Shown here in pieces: positions 6,454-14,143 of a stretch of DNA of 18,720 nt (positions are counted from its first letter, which is position 1; the number at the start of each line of letters is the position of its first letter). The notes beneath the pieces were generated by a model that saw only the letters and a list, made by a program, of their open reading frames with translations, made no database searches and had not been told where the DNA came from. The stretch lies in assembly GCA_964393335.1 (NCBI GenBank), contig CAYMTN010000095.1:1-18720 (forward strand). The letters are read 5' to 3'. The DNA is from CAYMTN01 sp964393335. GTDB lineage: Bacteria; Chloroflexota; Anaerolineae; Aggregatilineales; Aggregatilineaceae. The translations under genes were made by a program, and so were the position numbers.

Positions 6454-7860
6454 ATGGATAATTTTCTTCTGGGATTGGCATCGTTCGGATTGGTTCTGGT
6501 CCCGCTGGTGATCATTCACGAGTTTGGCCATTTTATCGCGGCCAAGCTGAGCGGCATCACCGTGCTGGAATTCGGGATCGGCTTTCCGCCGCGAGCGCTG
6601 ACCCTGTTCACCCGAGGCGACACGATCTACACGGTCAACTGGCTGCCGATCGGTGGTTTTGTGCGCCCCTACGGCGAGGATTTCGTCAAGCCCAAGACGG
6701 CGGACGAAATGAGCGCCGACCGCCAGGAAATCCAGGAACGCGGGATCAAGAACCCGAAAAGCGTCTTCGAGGCGAATCCCTGGCAGCGCATGTTTTTCAT
6801 GGCGGCAGGCCCCGGCATCAATTTCCTGGTAGCGCTGCTGCTGTTTATCCTGGTGGCGCTGGCCGGACAGCCCTATTCCCGCGCCGACGTGACCGTCTAT
6901 GACCTTCAGCCAGATTCGGCGGCGGCGCAGGCTGGCTTGCAGCAGGGTGACGTCATCACCGCGTTCAACGGGGAGGCGGTTAAATCTGCCGACCAGTTCA
7001 ACAAGCTGGCCGCTGACCATACCAACCAGCCGATCACCCTGACCGTGCGGCGCGACGGCCAGTCAATCGAGACAACACTCGTCGCCAACGCCACCGAGGA
7101 TACCAGCATCGAGCGCGTGTACGTCACGACCGTCAGCAAAGACCGGCCCGCTTTCGAGGCGGGGTTCGAGCCGGAAGACCTGATCGTCGCGGTCGACGAT
7201 ATCCAGATCACGAGCATCAAGCAGTTGCAGGATTACACGCAGGCGCACGAAGGCCAACCGATGACCGTGACCGTCCTGCGCGGCACGCAGAAGTTGAATC
7301 TCACCGTCACGCCAACCAAAGACTCGGAAGGCGTGGTGCGCATGGGGATCGGGATCACGCCGGTCGAACCGGCAGCCATCGGCCTGACCGCCGTGAACCG
7401 CGACGAAACGACCTATACCAGGCAGCTTTCATTCGGCACGGCGGTTGACACCGGCGTGGACGAATTTGTGAACATGCACGAAATGATGTTCCAGTTTGTC
7501 AAGGACATTTTTAGGGGCAAAGTGTCCGCATCCGAAGCGCGCCCGGTCAGCCCAATCGGCATCGGGCAAATCGGCGCGCCCGTCTTCGAGCAATCGCTGA
7601 AAGAACGCGAAATGTACCCGATTGTGATGTTCGCCGCGCTGATCAGCATCGCGCTGGCGATCACCAATCTGCTGCCGATCCCCGGCCTGGATGGTGGCCG
7701 CATCCTGTTCGTGGTGATCGAATTAGTCCGGGGCAAACCGATGGAACCGGAACGCGAAGGGTTGATCCACTTCATCGGCGTGCTGCTGTTGTTGGGCATC
7801 ATATTCATCACTGTCATCAATGACATCATCAATCCGATCAACATCGGGAACTTGAAATAA
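6454..7860 (+). CDS. rseP: RIP metalloprotease RseP (site-2 protease family, M50)
   Basis: A 468-aa intramembrane zinc protease that cleaves membrane anti-sigma factors or signal-peptide remnants in characterised relatives. The zinc motif HEFGH (H22, E23, H26) lies in the first membrane helix and the third ligand motif LLPIPGLDGGR (406-416, D413) in a late helix, as in the family. A GFPP segment (43-46) follows the first helix. Two PDZ domains are visible at about 145-213 and 222-300, between the second and third membrane segments. A last membrane helix lies near 437-455. The ATG at 6454 has GAGGAA upstream; the TTG directly before it is less likely. A HEAT-repeat gene follows after 20 bases, and a TPR gene after that. 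No dxr, cdsA or uppS gene is adjacent, unlike in many bacteria. Confidence 0.93.
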   Translation: MDNFLLGLASFGLVLVPLVIIHEFGHFIAAKLSGITVLEFGIGFPPRALTLFTRGDTIYTVNWLPIGGFVRPYGEDFVKPKTADEMSADRQEIQERGIKNPKSVFEANPWQRMFFMAAGPGINFLVALLLFILVALAGQPYSRADVTVYDLQPDSAAAQAGLQQGDVITAFNGEAVKSADQFNKLAADHTNQPITLTVRRDGQSIETTLVANATEDTSIERVYVTTVSKDRPAFEAGFEPEDLIVAVDDIQITSIKQLQDYTQAHEGQPMTVTVLRGTQKLNLTVTPTKDSEGVVRMGIGITPVEPAAIGLTAVNRDETTYTRQLSFGTAVDTGVDEFVNMHEMMFQFVKDIFRGKVSASEARPVSPIGIGQIGAPVFEQSLKEREMYPIVMFAALISIALAITNLLPIPGLDGGRILFVVIELVRGKPMEPEREGLIHFIGVLLLLGIIFITVINDIINPINIGNLK

Positions 7861-7880
7861 GAGGTGTGCGAGGAACGACC

Positions 7881-8981
7881 ATGATCAACCAGCAAGACGC
7901 TGCCGTAAAATTCCAGCGAGCACTGGATATTCTACGCGATCCGCAGGCGTCATTCACCGCAGAGGCGATCTACAGCCTGACCGACCTGTCCGGTAAGCAG
8001 TTGGAAGCGTTCCAGGCCGTATGGGCCGGGCTGGCCGTCGAACGCCGCCGTAGCCTGCTCACCCGCCTGGTCGAAACGCTCGAAACGAGCTTCGAGCTGG
8101 ATTTCAGCGCCATCACCAACCCGGCGCTCGACGATCCCGACCTGGAAGTGCGGCTGGCTGCTATCGAAGGCGTGATAGAAGACAGCCCGCGCCCGGTCAT
8201 CGAACGGGTGATGAAGCTGGCGCAGGACGATCCCTTCTCGCAGGTGCGTGCTGCTGCCGTCAAGGCGCTGGGTCCGTTTGTGTTGTTAGGTGAGTTGGGC
8301 AAGCTGTCCCCGGCGTTCAACGTCCGCCTGCAAGATACGGTGCTGGCGCTGCATCGAAATTTGAACGAGGACCTCGACGTGCGCCGCCGCGCGCTCGAAT
8401 CGATCGGGAACTGCGGGCGCGAGGGCGTGCTGGAACTGATCCGCGAAGCGTATTACGCCGACGACCTGCCGATGCGCGTCAGCGCTGTTTTTGCGATGGG
8501 CCGCTCGTGTGACGAGGTCTGGGCCCCGCAGATCATGGACGAGTTGTCCAGCGAGTACCCGGAAATGCGCTACGAAGCGGCGCGCGCCGCCGGTGAGTTG
8601 GAAATGCGCCCCGCGCTGCCCCGCCTGACCGAACTGGCCTACGAGGACGACCGCGAGATTCAGGAAATGGCGATCTGGTCGCTGGGTGAGATCGGCGGCA
8701 AAGTGGCGACGCGCGTCCTCAACGAACTGGCCGGTCTGGCCGACTCTGCGGGCGATGATTTGCTGGCGGATGCCGTCGCCGAGGCGCTGGCCTCCGCGTC
8801 ACTTGTAGACGAGGACGTGCTGCCGCTGTTCGACTTCGGCGATCTCGACTTCGATCCGGAGGACGACGATCTCGACGTGATCGATCTGTACGGTGACGAA
8901 GACGACGAGGACGAAGACGAAGACGATTACGACAACCTGGAAGACGCCTACGATTTCATCAACTTTGACGACGAATACTGA
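7881..8981 (+). CDS. HEAT-repeat protein with acidic C-terminal tail
   Basis: A 366-aa soluble helical-repeat protein. HEAT-like units appear as DPDLEVRLAAIEGV (85-98), DDPFSQVRAAAVKALG (116-131), NEDLDVRRRALESIG (162-176), ADDLPMRVSAVFAMGRS (193-209), YPEMRYEAARAAGEL (226-240) and DDREIQEMAIWSLGEIG (256-272). From about residue 311 the chain becomes a disordered, Asp/Glu-dominated tail to the C-terminus, densest at 338-349. Such proteins usually act as protein-binding scaffolds; the partner is unknown. The ATG at 7881 has an AGGA ribosome site; it lies 20 bases after rseP, so co-transcription is likely. Phycobilisome-lyase-type PBS/HEAT proteins are related, but nothing here indicates a lyase. 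Confidence 0.85.
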   Translation: MINQQDAAVKFQRALDILRDPQASFTAEAIYSLTDLSGKQLEAFQAVWAGLAVERRRSLLTRLVETLETSFELDFSAITNPALDDPDLEVRLAAIEGVIEDSPRPVIERVMKLAQDDPFSQVRAAAVKALGPFVLLGELGKLSPAFNVRLQDTVLALHRNLNEDLDVRRRALESIGNCGREGVLELIREAYYADDLPMRVSAVFAMGRSCDEVWAPQIMDELSSEYPEMRYEAARAAGELEMRPALPRLTELAYEDDREIQEMAIWSLGEIGGKVATRVLNELAGLADSAGDDLLADAVAEALASASLVDEDVLPLFDFGDLDFDPEDDDLDVIDLYGDEDDEDEDEDDYDNLEDAYDFINFDDEY

Positions 8982-8986
8982 TGCGA

Positions 8987-9010
8987 GGTTGCTGGTAATC
9001 ACCGGCGACC
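8987..9010 (+). repeat. Intergenic hairpin between HEAT and TPR genes
   Basis: GGTTGCTGGT (8987-8996) pairs with ACCGGCGACC (9001-9010) over ten positions, two of them G-U, with an AATC loop. An A-run follows on the plus strand, so it is not an intrinsic terminator for plus-strand transcripts. Its right half also resembles a sequence at 9868-9890. Confidence 0.5.
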
Positions 9011-9068
9011 AAAAACCCGCACCGTCGTGCCACGCCGCTTACATCACAATCAAACGGAGCTTATTGGT

Positions 9069-9692
9069 ATGACTGACCTGTCTCAGCAGACACATTCTGA
9101 CAACGCGCATCATGATGCGCCGCAGCCCGACGCGCCGCAGCACGATGATCCCAAACGGCTGCAAGCGCACCTGGAAAAACTCTCTGAGGAGCAGTTCCGG
9201 CGGCAGATGAAACAGGCCGCCGTCTTGCTGTCGAACGGTAATACCAGCGAAGCGATCCCGCTGCTGGAACGCTGTTACGCCCTGCACCCGGACGACGTAC
9301 ACGTGCTGACCAATCTCGGCGGCGCGTACATCCTGGCCGGTAAGCACCGCCACGCCGTACCACACCTGGAAAAGGCGACCGAAATCGCGCCGCACAACCC
9401 GCACGTCTGGTCGAATCTGGCCGCCGCGTATCTCGGCAAGCTGGTCACGTCCAGCCGCGCCAAACAGGAGCAGGCCCTGGCCGCGTACCAGCGCGTGATC
9501 GAGCTGGATGCCGCCTACCCGAACGTTCACTACAACATGGGCCTGATCCACGTCGACCGGCGTGAATGGGACGAAGCGTTTGACGCCTTCAGCCGCGCCC
9601 TGGAACACAACCCGGATGATAAGGATGCCGCCAACATGCGCCGCCGCGTGCATGAGATTCGCACCGGCCCGCCCGATCCCACCATGAACTGA
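9069..9692 (+). CDS. TPR-repeat protein
   Basis: A 207-aa soluble protein. After a His/Asp/Pro/Gln-rich N-terminus of about 30 residues, tetratricopeptide repeats occupy roughly residues 43-184: FRRQMKQAAVLLSNGNTSEA, then VHVLTNLGGAYILAGKHRHA, then PHVWSNLAAAYLGKLVTSSR with a small insertion, then PNVHYNMGLIHVDRREWDEA. These are protein-interaction scaffolds. The ATG at 9069 has GGAG about ten bases upstream; an in-frame GTG at 9027 lacks a comparable site. It follows the HEAT gene by 87 bases with a hairpin in between. It could be co-transcribed with rseP and the HEAT gene; no separate promoter is evident. Confidence 0.85.
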   Translation: MTDLSQQTHSDNAHHDAPQPDAPQHDDPKRLQAHLEKLSEEQFRRQMKQAAVLLSNGNTSEAIPLLERCYALHPDDVHVLTNLGGAYILAGKHRHAVPHLEKATEIAPHNPHVWSNLAAAYLGKLVTSSRAKQEQALAAYQRVIELDAAYPNVHYNMGLIHVDRREWDEAFDAFSRALEHNPDDKDAANMRRRVHEIRTGPPDPTMN

Positions 9693-9932
9693 TGGAAAAT
9701 CATTTACAACGCGTTTCATGGGAAAAGGAGTGGTTGGTTGTTGGAAACAGCGTGTGCCCCCACCGGTTTGACCGACAACTACTGATACTCACATAGAAAA
9801 CTAAACTTTTGAGTACCAGCAGCAAGCCTCTGCCACGTGATAAGTTTGGCAAGATACGTCAGGCTCAGTAATCACCAGAAACCAACCACCAACCTCTAGT
9901 GTGCGGCTCCGTTTCGTTTCCTCCATGAGTCG
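9693..9932. other. Gene-free, lower-GC spacer with inverted repeats
   Basis: I see no gene in this stretch, which is visibly richer in A and T than its surroundings. GGTTGGTTGTTGG at 9732-9744 recurs inverted at 9882-9894 with one mismatch in 13. Inside, TACTC (9786-9790) and AAAA (9797-9800) can pair with TTTT and GAGTA (9807-9815). No transposase or coding remnant could be recognised. Confidence 0.5.
9868..9890 (+). repeat. Second copy of a short intergenic repeat also at 8995-9017
   Basis: Positions 9868-9890 and 8995-9017 align over 23 bases without gaps, 18 identical, sharing GTAATCACC, then G, ACCAA and ACC at the same spacing. Both copies are intergenic. The copy number elsewhere in the genome cannot be judged from this window. 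Confidence 0.4.
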
Positions 9933-9961
9933 TTGTGAGGCATCCCGGCGCTTGTTATAAT
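9933..9961 (+). promoter_or_regulatory. sigma70-type promoter of the acylphosphatase gene
   Basis: TTGTGA (9933-9938) and TATAAT (9956-9961) are 17 bases apart, and TGT before the -10 gives an extended -10. The predicted start near 9968 leaves only about 20 bases of leader, just enough for the ribosome site. It also rules out the in-frame ATG at 9960 as a start, since that overlaps the -10 box. Confidence 0.75.
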
Positions 9962-9986
9962 GGCTGCGGACAGGAGGCTTCCGGCT

Positions 9987-10292
9987 ATGAGCGATTCGTC
10001 CGATGACCCGGCGGACGCCATGTTTCGGCTGCACGCCGTCGTGCACGGGTACGTGCAAGGCGTCAACTTCCGGACCACGACCCAGCGCGAAGCCGCCCGC
10101 CGCAGCCTGACCGGGTGGGTGCGCAACCGCTGGGATGGCACCGTCGAGACAGTGGCCGAAGGGCCGCGCGACGCGCTCGAAGCATTTGAGCGCTTTTTGC
10201 ATCGCGGACCGGCGGCGGCTTCCGTCGAACAGGTGGACGTCCGGTATGAGAGCGCCACCGGTGAATTCAGCGGATTCAACATCCGCTACTGA
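9987..10292 (+). CDS. acyP: Acylphosphatase
   Basis: A small cytosolic enzyme (101 aa) that hydrolyses carboxyl-phosphate bonds of acylphosphates. The active-site loop HGYVQGVNFR (residues 20-29) contains the phosphate-binding Arg29, and GWVRNRWDGTVE (43-54) contains the catalytic Asn47, as in the family. A short acidic N-terminal extension (residues 1-12) precedes the fold. The ATG at 9987 has a strong CAGGAGG ribosome site nine bases upstream. A FecR-like membrane protein gene follows after nine bases, so the two are likely co-transcribed. Confidence 0.95.
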   Translation: MSDSSDDPADAMFRLHAVVHGYVQGVNFRTTTQREAARRSLTGWVRNRWDGTVETVAEGPRDALEAFERFLHRGPAAASVEQVDVRYESATGEFSGFNIRY

Positions 10293-10301
10293 CGAGGAAC
10301 T

Positions 10302-11600
10302 ATGTTGGCGACCAATCCGCACCGCCTGGCATGGGCGACTCTGCTAGGCGCTTTAGCTGTTTTTGTCTTGTTATGCGGCGGCACGGTGGCATTTGCGCGG
10401 TGGCTCGTGTTTGAGTCGCCTACGCAGCTCAACGTCACGCTGTATGTCGGGCGCGGCACCGTCGGCCTGGCCGAGCCGGATACGACCGGCGAACAGGCCA
10501 TTCGTGGCAACGCGGCGGTGGGCCGCGACGATACGCTGCGCACCGACAGCAATTCCCAGGGTTATCTCTCCTTTTCCGACCCCTATTCGGGCGAGATCGT
10601 CGCGACGGTGCTGCTGCGCAAAGACAGCGTCGCCACGCTGCGTACCGCCAACCGTCCGCGTTTCAACCTCAGCAATAACCCCGCTGTTATCCGGCTGTCC
10701 GGCATCAATGGGCGGCTGGAGGTGTGGGTGAACAACGATCTCGAACGCGAGATTCGCATCGAGATCGAAAGCCCGCTGGGCACGACGCGCATCGGTGAAA
10801 CGGGCAACTTTTGGATCGACAGCACGCCCGGCTCGTTAAAGGTCACCTCACGCGTCGGCAGCGCGACGTTGGTCGCGTCTGACCGTCACGCCCAGCACCT
10901 CGCCGCCTCGACCGAAGGCACGATTCAGGCAGGCAACCCGGCGATCACTGTCAGCCCGGCCCCCATCGACCTGCTGCCGAACTGGGATTTCGACCAGGCG
11001 CAAGACTGGCCGATTGGCTGGAGCTGCACCTGGGACCCATCCCCCGAAAACCAGGACGGCCCACGCGGCGAATTTGAGTTTTCCAAAGTGGACGGGCGCG
11101 GAGCCGTGCACATCATTCGTATGCAGCCGGACCCCGGCCCCGGTACGAATCGCTGCGTGCAGTATCCCGGCGGGTCCGGCGGGCTGGACGTGTCCGGCTA
11201 TGAAAGCCTGCGGCTGCGCGTCACCATGCAGATTCACCACCAGAGCTTGAGCGCCTGCGGATCGCTGGGCACGGAATGCCCGGTGATGTTGTACATCCAG
11301 TATTGGGACCAGGACGGCAACCCGGACCGTGTCTGGCTGCACGGTTTTTTCACCGATTACACGCCCAATGTAGGCCGCCGCATCTGCGATCAATGCTGGG
11401 AAGACCACGAGCAGATCAACAAGGACGCCTGGTACACCTACGAAACCGGCAACCTGTTCACAGATTGGGCGCAAGACCGGCGTCCCAGCGCTATCGAATT
11501 CATCGAGTTTTATGCTGACGGGCACCAGTACGATGTCATGTTGAGCGAAGTCGCCCTGATCGCCGCACCGCGCCAGCCCGATATCGCCGCCGCACCATGA
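10302..11600 (+). CDS. Membrane-anchored FecR-like protein with a C-terminal carbohydrate-binding-like region
   Basis: A 432-aa protein with one N-terminal membrane segment (about residues 11-34) and the rest probably outside the cytoplasm. Residues about 45-210 resemble the FecR fold: a beta-rich segment with GEQAIRGNAAVGRDDTLRTD, SVATLRTANRPRFNLSNNPA and a repeated strand pattern VIRLSGINGRLEVWV. Residues about 223-425 start LLPNWDFDQAQDWPIGWSC and look like a jelly-roll carbohydrate-binding module, with several Cys residues including CDQC near 363-366 that could form disulfides. In canonical systems FecR proteins sense envelope signals for ECF sigma factors, but no sigma factor is here, and many Chloroflexota have FecR-like proteins without one. 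The ATG at 10302 follows GAGGAA closely. Function unknown. Confidence 0.75.
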   Translation: MLATNPHRLAWATLLGALAVFVLLCGGTVAFARWLVFESPTQLNVTLYVGRGTVGLAEPDTTGEQAIRGNAAVGRDDTLRTDSNSQGYLSFSDPYSGEIVATVLLRKDSVATLRTANRPRFNLSNNPAVIRLSGINGRLEVWVNNDLEREIRIEIESPLGTTRIGETGNFWIDSTPGSLKVTSRVGSATLVASDRHAQHLAASTEGTIQAGNPAITVSPAPIDLLPNWDFDQAQDWPIGWSCTWDPSPENQDGPRGEFEFSKVDGRGAVHIIRMQPDPGPGTNRCVQYPGGSGGLDVSGYESLRLRVTMQIHHQSLSACGSLGTECPVMLYIQYWDQDGNPDRVWLHGFFTDYTPNVGRRICDQCWEDHEQINKDAWYTYETGNLFTDWAQDRRPSAIEFIEFYADGHQYDVMLSEVALIAAPRQPDIAAAP

Positions 11601-11620
11601 GCGTCGAACATGTCCGCCCG

Positions 11621-11638
11621 GCCCCCCTTTTCGGGGGC
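11621..11638 (+). other. GC-rich hairpin downstream of the FecR-like gene
   Basis: GCCCCC (11621-11626) pairs with GGGGGC (11633-11638) around CTTTTC. There is no T-run after it on either strand, so it may terminate poorly or only stabilise the transcript end. The next promoter begins at 11659. Confidence 0.4.
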
Positions 11639-11658
11639 AGATGCCCATCCGCCACACA

Positions 11659-11687
11659 TTGCCCGCCGATCCTCACCATGCTATACT
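11659..11687 (+). promoter_or_regulatory. sigma70-type promoter of the zinc-ribbon/WD40 pair
   Basis: TTGCCC (11659-11664) and TATACT (11682-11687) are 17 bases apart; the same -35 hexamer is used at rseP. The start near 11694 gives a leader of about 60 bases. Confidence 0.65.
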
Positions 11688-11756
11688 CCTGAAGTCCCGG
11701 CACGTCATCGGCTGCCGGGTTTCGACACCGTGATCTGCCGCCGGAGTAATCGTGTT

Positions 11757-12314
11757 ATGACGCTTGATCGGGAAACCATCAACACCATTTTGTTGTACAC
11801 CATCACCATCAGCGGGGCGGTAGTATCCGCGACCTGGCTGGGCCTCATTCTGTGGACCTGGCGCGACATGCGCCTGCGCTCGCGTGACCCGCTGGCCCAG
11901 ATCGCCGCCAGCCTGATGGTTGCCATTTTGGGCATCTTCGGCATCGTGATCTACGTGATGCTGCGCCCCTCCGAAACCCTGTCCGAGGCATACGAGCGCT
12001 CGCTCGAAGAAGAAGCGCTGCTGCAAAACATCGAAGAAAAACCGGTGTGCCCCGGCTGCGGACGCCCGACCGAAGCCGAGTGGCAGGTGTGCCCCTACTG
12101 CCACACCAAGCTGAAAAAGCCGTGCGTCAACTGCGCGCGCATGTTGGAGCTGCCCTGGAACCTGTGCCCGTACTGCGCCACGCCCCAGGTCGATCAGGGG
12201 ACCGTGCCGCGTGCCGCACGCCAGGCCCCCCGCCGCCGGAGCGCGCCGCCGACTGCGCCAGCCCCCGATTATGTCGAGGAAACCGTCGAGTTTATCGAAG
12301 ACGACACGTATTGA
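11757..12314 (+). CDS. Membrane-anchored double zinc-ribbon protein
   Basis: A 185-aa protein with two membrane helices at about 11-34 and 48-69, then a charged linker and two zinc ribbons in the cytoplasm. The Cys pairs are C98/C101 with C112/C115 and C123/C126 with C137/C140 (CPGCG, CPYC, CVNC, CPYC). A basic Arg/Pro/Ala-rich stretch (150-168) and an acidic end (EETVEFIEDDTY) follow. Family knowledge suggests a structural zinc site of the DUF7577/zinc-ribbon type, not a nuclease. The ATG at 11757 is the first after the promoter; a GGAG lies about 11 bases upstream. The WD40 gene begins 46 bases later and is likely co-transcribed. Function unknown. Confidence 0.8.
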   Translation: MTLDRETINTILLYTITISGAVVSATWLGLILWTWRDMRLRSRDPLAQIAASLMVAILGIFGIVIYVMLRPSETLSEAYERSLEEEALLQNIEEKPVCPGCGRPTEAEWQVCPYCHTKLKKPCVNCARMLELPWNLCPYCATPQVDQGTVPRAARQAPRRRSAPPTAPAPDYVEETVEFIEDDTY

Positions 12315-12360
12315 TGCGAGTGTTTCGGCCTGAATGACCCTGCCTTGAAGGAGACGCGCC

Positions 12361-14115
12361 ATGTTGAAACGAGCGATACCCGTCTTTCTGGTGTTAGTGG
12401 CTCTGCTGGTCGCCGGAGTCGTCTCGCACGCTCAGGGCAGCCCGCCAACCGACCTGATCAACCGCGCGCTGGCCGATCTGGGCACGCGGGCAGGCAGGAC
12501 CGTCACGCTCAACGACCTCTCAAGCTGGCGCTGGACCCAGACGAATTACCCGGATACCAGCCTGGGCTGTCCGCAGGCCGGGCAAAGTTACGCGCAGGTG
12601 CTCACTAACGGCTATGAATTCGTGTTCGTCTACAATGGGGCCACGTTTGATTACCGCGCCGCCGCCGATGGCAGCACGTTATTTTTGTGCTCTGGCCCGG
12701 CGGAAGTCCCGGTTGCTACACCCATCCCGACCTATACCCCGGTCGTGGCCGGCACTGCCGCCCCTGCCGCGACCCAGGTCGGGCGTTCGGTGTGCGCGGG
12801 CGCGATGAATACGCGCCTGAACAGCGGCGTACAGGGGCGCGTGCGCGCCGATGGGCTGCCCGTCAACGTGCGGGCCGACGCGACGACGGCCAGCGCGCGC
12901 CTCGCGCAGATCGACCCCGGCAACACCTTCGCCGTGATCGGCGGGCCGGAGTGCGCGCAGAATTACGTCTGGTGGCAGGTTCGCGCCGGGGACGTGACCG
13001 GCTGGGTGGCGGAAGGCGCGAATGGCGTCTACTGGATCGAGCCAACCGGCAGCACGGCGGCCCTCGCGCCCACCCTGGCCCCATCAGGTGCCGTCGCGCC
13101 GACGCCCGCCGGAACGGAACGGGTCCAGGTCTTTGGCCAGCAAACCGGCATGCCGATCAGCGTCGCGAACAGCGGCCAGCTCACCCTGTTCATCGAGGTG
13201 CAAATCCCCGAGGCGGTGACGGATGTCGCGTGGTCGCCGGACGGGCAGTTTCTGGCCGTGACCGGGCAGTCGGGCCTGCGCCTGTACGACATGACGATCA
13301 TCCAACAGCCGCCGCGCGCCTTCCAGGTCCCCAACGGGCCGACGAACGCCGGGGCGTTCAATGGCGATGGCACGCTGCTGGTGACCGCTCACCAGGATAC
13401 GATTGTGCGCGTGTGGGATACGTCGACCGGCGGGCTGCGCGCGCTGCTGCGCGGGCACATGCAGCCGGTGCATGCCGTCGCGTTTAGCCCGGTGAGCGCG
13501 CTGGTCGCGTCGGCCAGCGGCGGCGCAGACGGAGCGGAAGACAACACGGTGCGCCTGTGGGACGTCGATGCACGCTCGCAGGTCGCGATATTACAGGGAC
13601 ACACCGCCCCGGTGACATCCGTCGGCTTCAACCCGGATGGCACGCTGCTGGCATCCGGCGGTGAGGACAACACCGTGCGCCTGTGGGACGTTGCCAGCGG
13701 CACGCCCGGCACGGTGCTTTCCAATCACACCGCGCCCGTGCGCGCCGTGATCTTCAGTCCGGACGGGTCGTGGCTGCTGTCGGCGGGTGATGATACGACG
13801 ATCCAGATGTGGGAAATCGGCCCCGGCACGCAGCGCACGCTGCCCGGTCAGGGCACGCCGATCACCGCGCTGGCGATCACGCCCGATGGCACGCTGTTGG
13901 CGTCCGGCAGCCCGCCAGCGCCTCAAGCCGACGCCAGCATGGTTGCGCTGTGGGACCTGGCCACCGGCTCGCAGATCGGCGCGGTCGATGACCGGGGCGC
14001 GCCGCCCGGTACGGCGGTCGATGGCCTGGCCTTCAATGGCGATGGATCGCTACTGGCTGTGGCGACGACCGAAGAAGGCACCGGCATTGTTCGTATCTGG
14101 GGTATCGCGCCCTAG
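12361..14115 (+). CDS. Secreted SH3b plus seven-blade WD40 beta-propeller protein
   Basis: A 584-aa exported protein. The signal peptide is about residues 1-25 (hydrophobic run, likely cleaved near SHAQ, no lipobox Cys). Residues 28-112 form a small domain with the pattern SLGCPQAGQSYAQV and a closing LC, often seen in Chloroflexota secreted proteins. A Pro/Thr/Ala linker precedes an SH3b-like domain (about 155-227, with GLPVNVRADATTASARLAQI and WWQVRAGDVTGWVAEG). After another linker, seven WD40 repeats fill about 283-584, each ending in a WD-like strand such as VRVWD, VRLWD or VRIWG. It is likely an envelope protein-binding scaffold; no catalytic motif is seen. The ATG has a strong AAGGAG ribosome site. 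A terminator follows at 14144. Confidence 0.88.
   Translation: MLKRAIPVFLVLVALLVAGVVSHAQGSPPTDLINRALADLGTRAGRTVTLNDLSSWRWTQTNYPDTSLGCPQAGQSYAQVLTNGYEFVFVYNGATFDYRAAADGSTLFLCSGPAEVPVATPIPTYTPVVAGTAAPAATQVGRSVCAGAMNTRLNSGVQGRVRADGLPVNVRADATTASARLAQIDPGNTFAVIGGPECAQNYVWWQVRAGDVTGWVAEGANGVYWIEPTGSTAALAPTLAPSGAVAPTPAGTERVQVFGQQTGMPISVANSGQLTLFIEVQIPEAVTDVAWSPDGQFLAVTGQSGLRLYDMTIIQQPPRAFQVPNGPTNAGAFNGDGTLLVTAHQDTIVRVWDTSTGGLRALLRGHMQPVHAVAFSPVSALVASASGGADGAEDNTVRLWDVDARSQVAILQGHTAPVTSVGFNPDGTLLASGGEDNTVRLWDVASGTPGTVLSNHTAPVRAVIFSPDGSWLLSAGDDTTIQMWEIGPGTQRTLPGQGTPITALAITPDGTLLASGSPPAPQADASMVALWDLATGSQIGAVDDRGAPPGTAVDGLAFNGDGSLLAVATTEEGTGIVRIWGIAP
13537..13693 (+). repeat. Near-identical DNA repeats in consecutive WD40 blades
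   Basis: Bases 13537-13567 and 13663-13693 match at 28 of 31 positions and encode the same EDNTVRLWDV peptide. They are 126 bases (42 codons, one blade) apart. The three differences are all third-codon-position changes, so the duplication is recent or maintained by conversion. Confidence 0.65.
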
Positions 14116-14143
14116 ACCGGACGCGCCAGTTTCACACGCGATC

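Noticed and set aside
9960..9986. Earlier ATG for acylphosphatase at 9960
   Set aside because: It overlaps the -10 box of the promoter and would lie upstream of the transcription start; the CAGGAGG site serves the ATG at 9987.
10848..11657. Minus-strand open frame of 269 codons
   Set aside because: It is antisense to the FecR-like gene, crosses its stop and the following hairpin, and has no family features.
12687..13487. Plus-strand open frame of 266 codons within the WD40 gene
   Set aside because: It is an out-of-frame shadow, rich in Arg, Gly and Ala, while the WD40 frame has signal peptide, SH3b and seven repeats.
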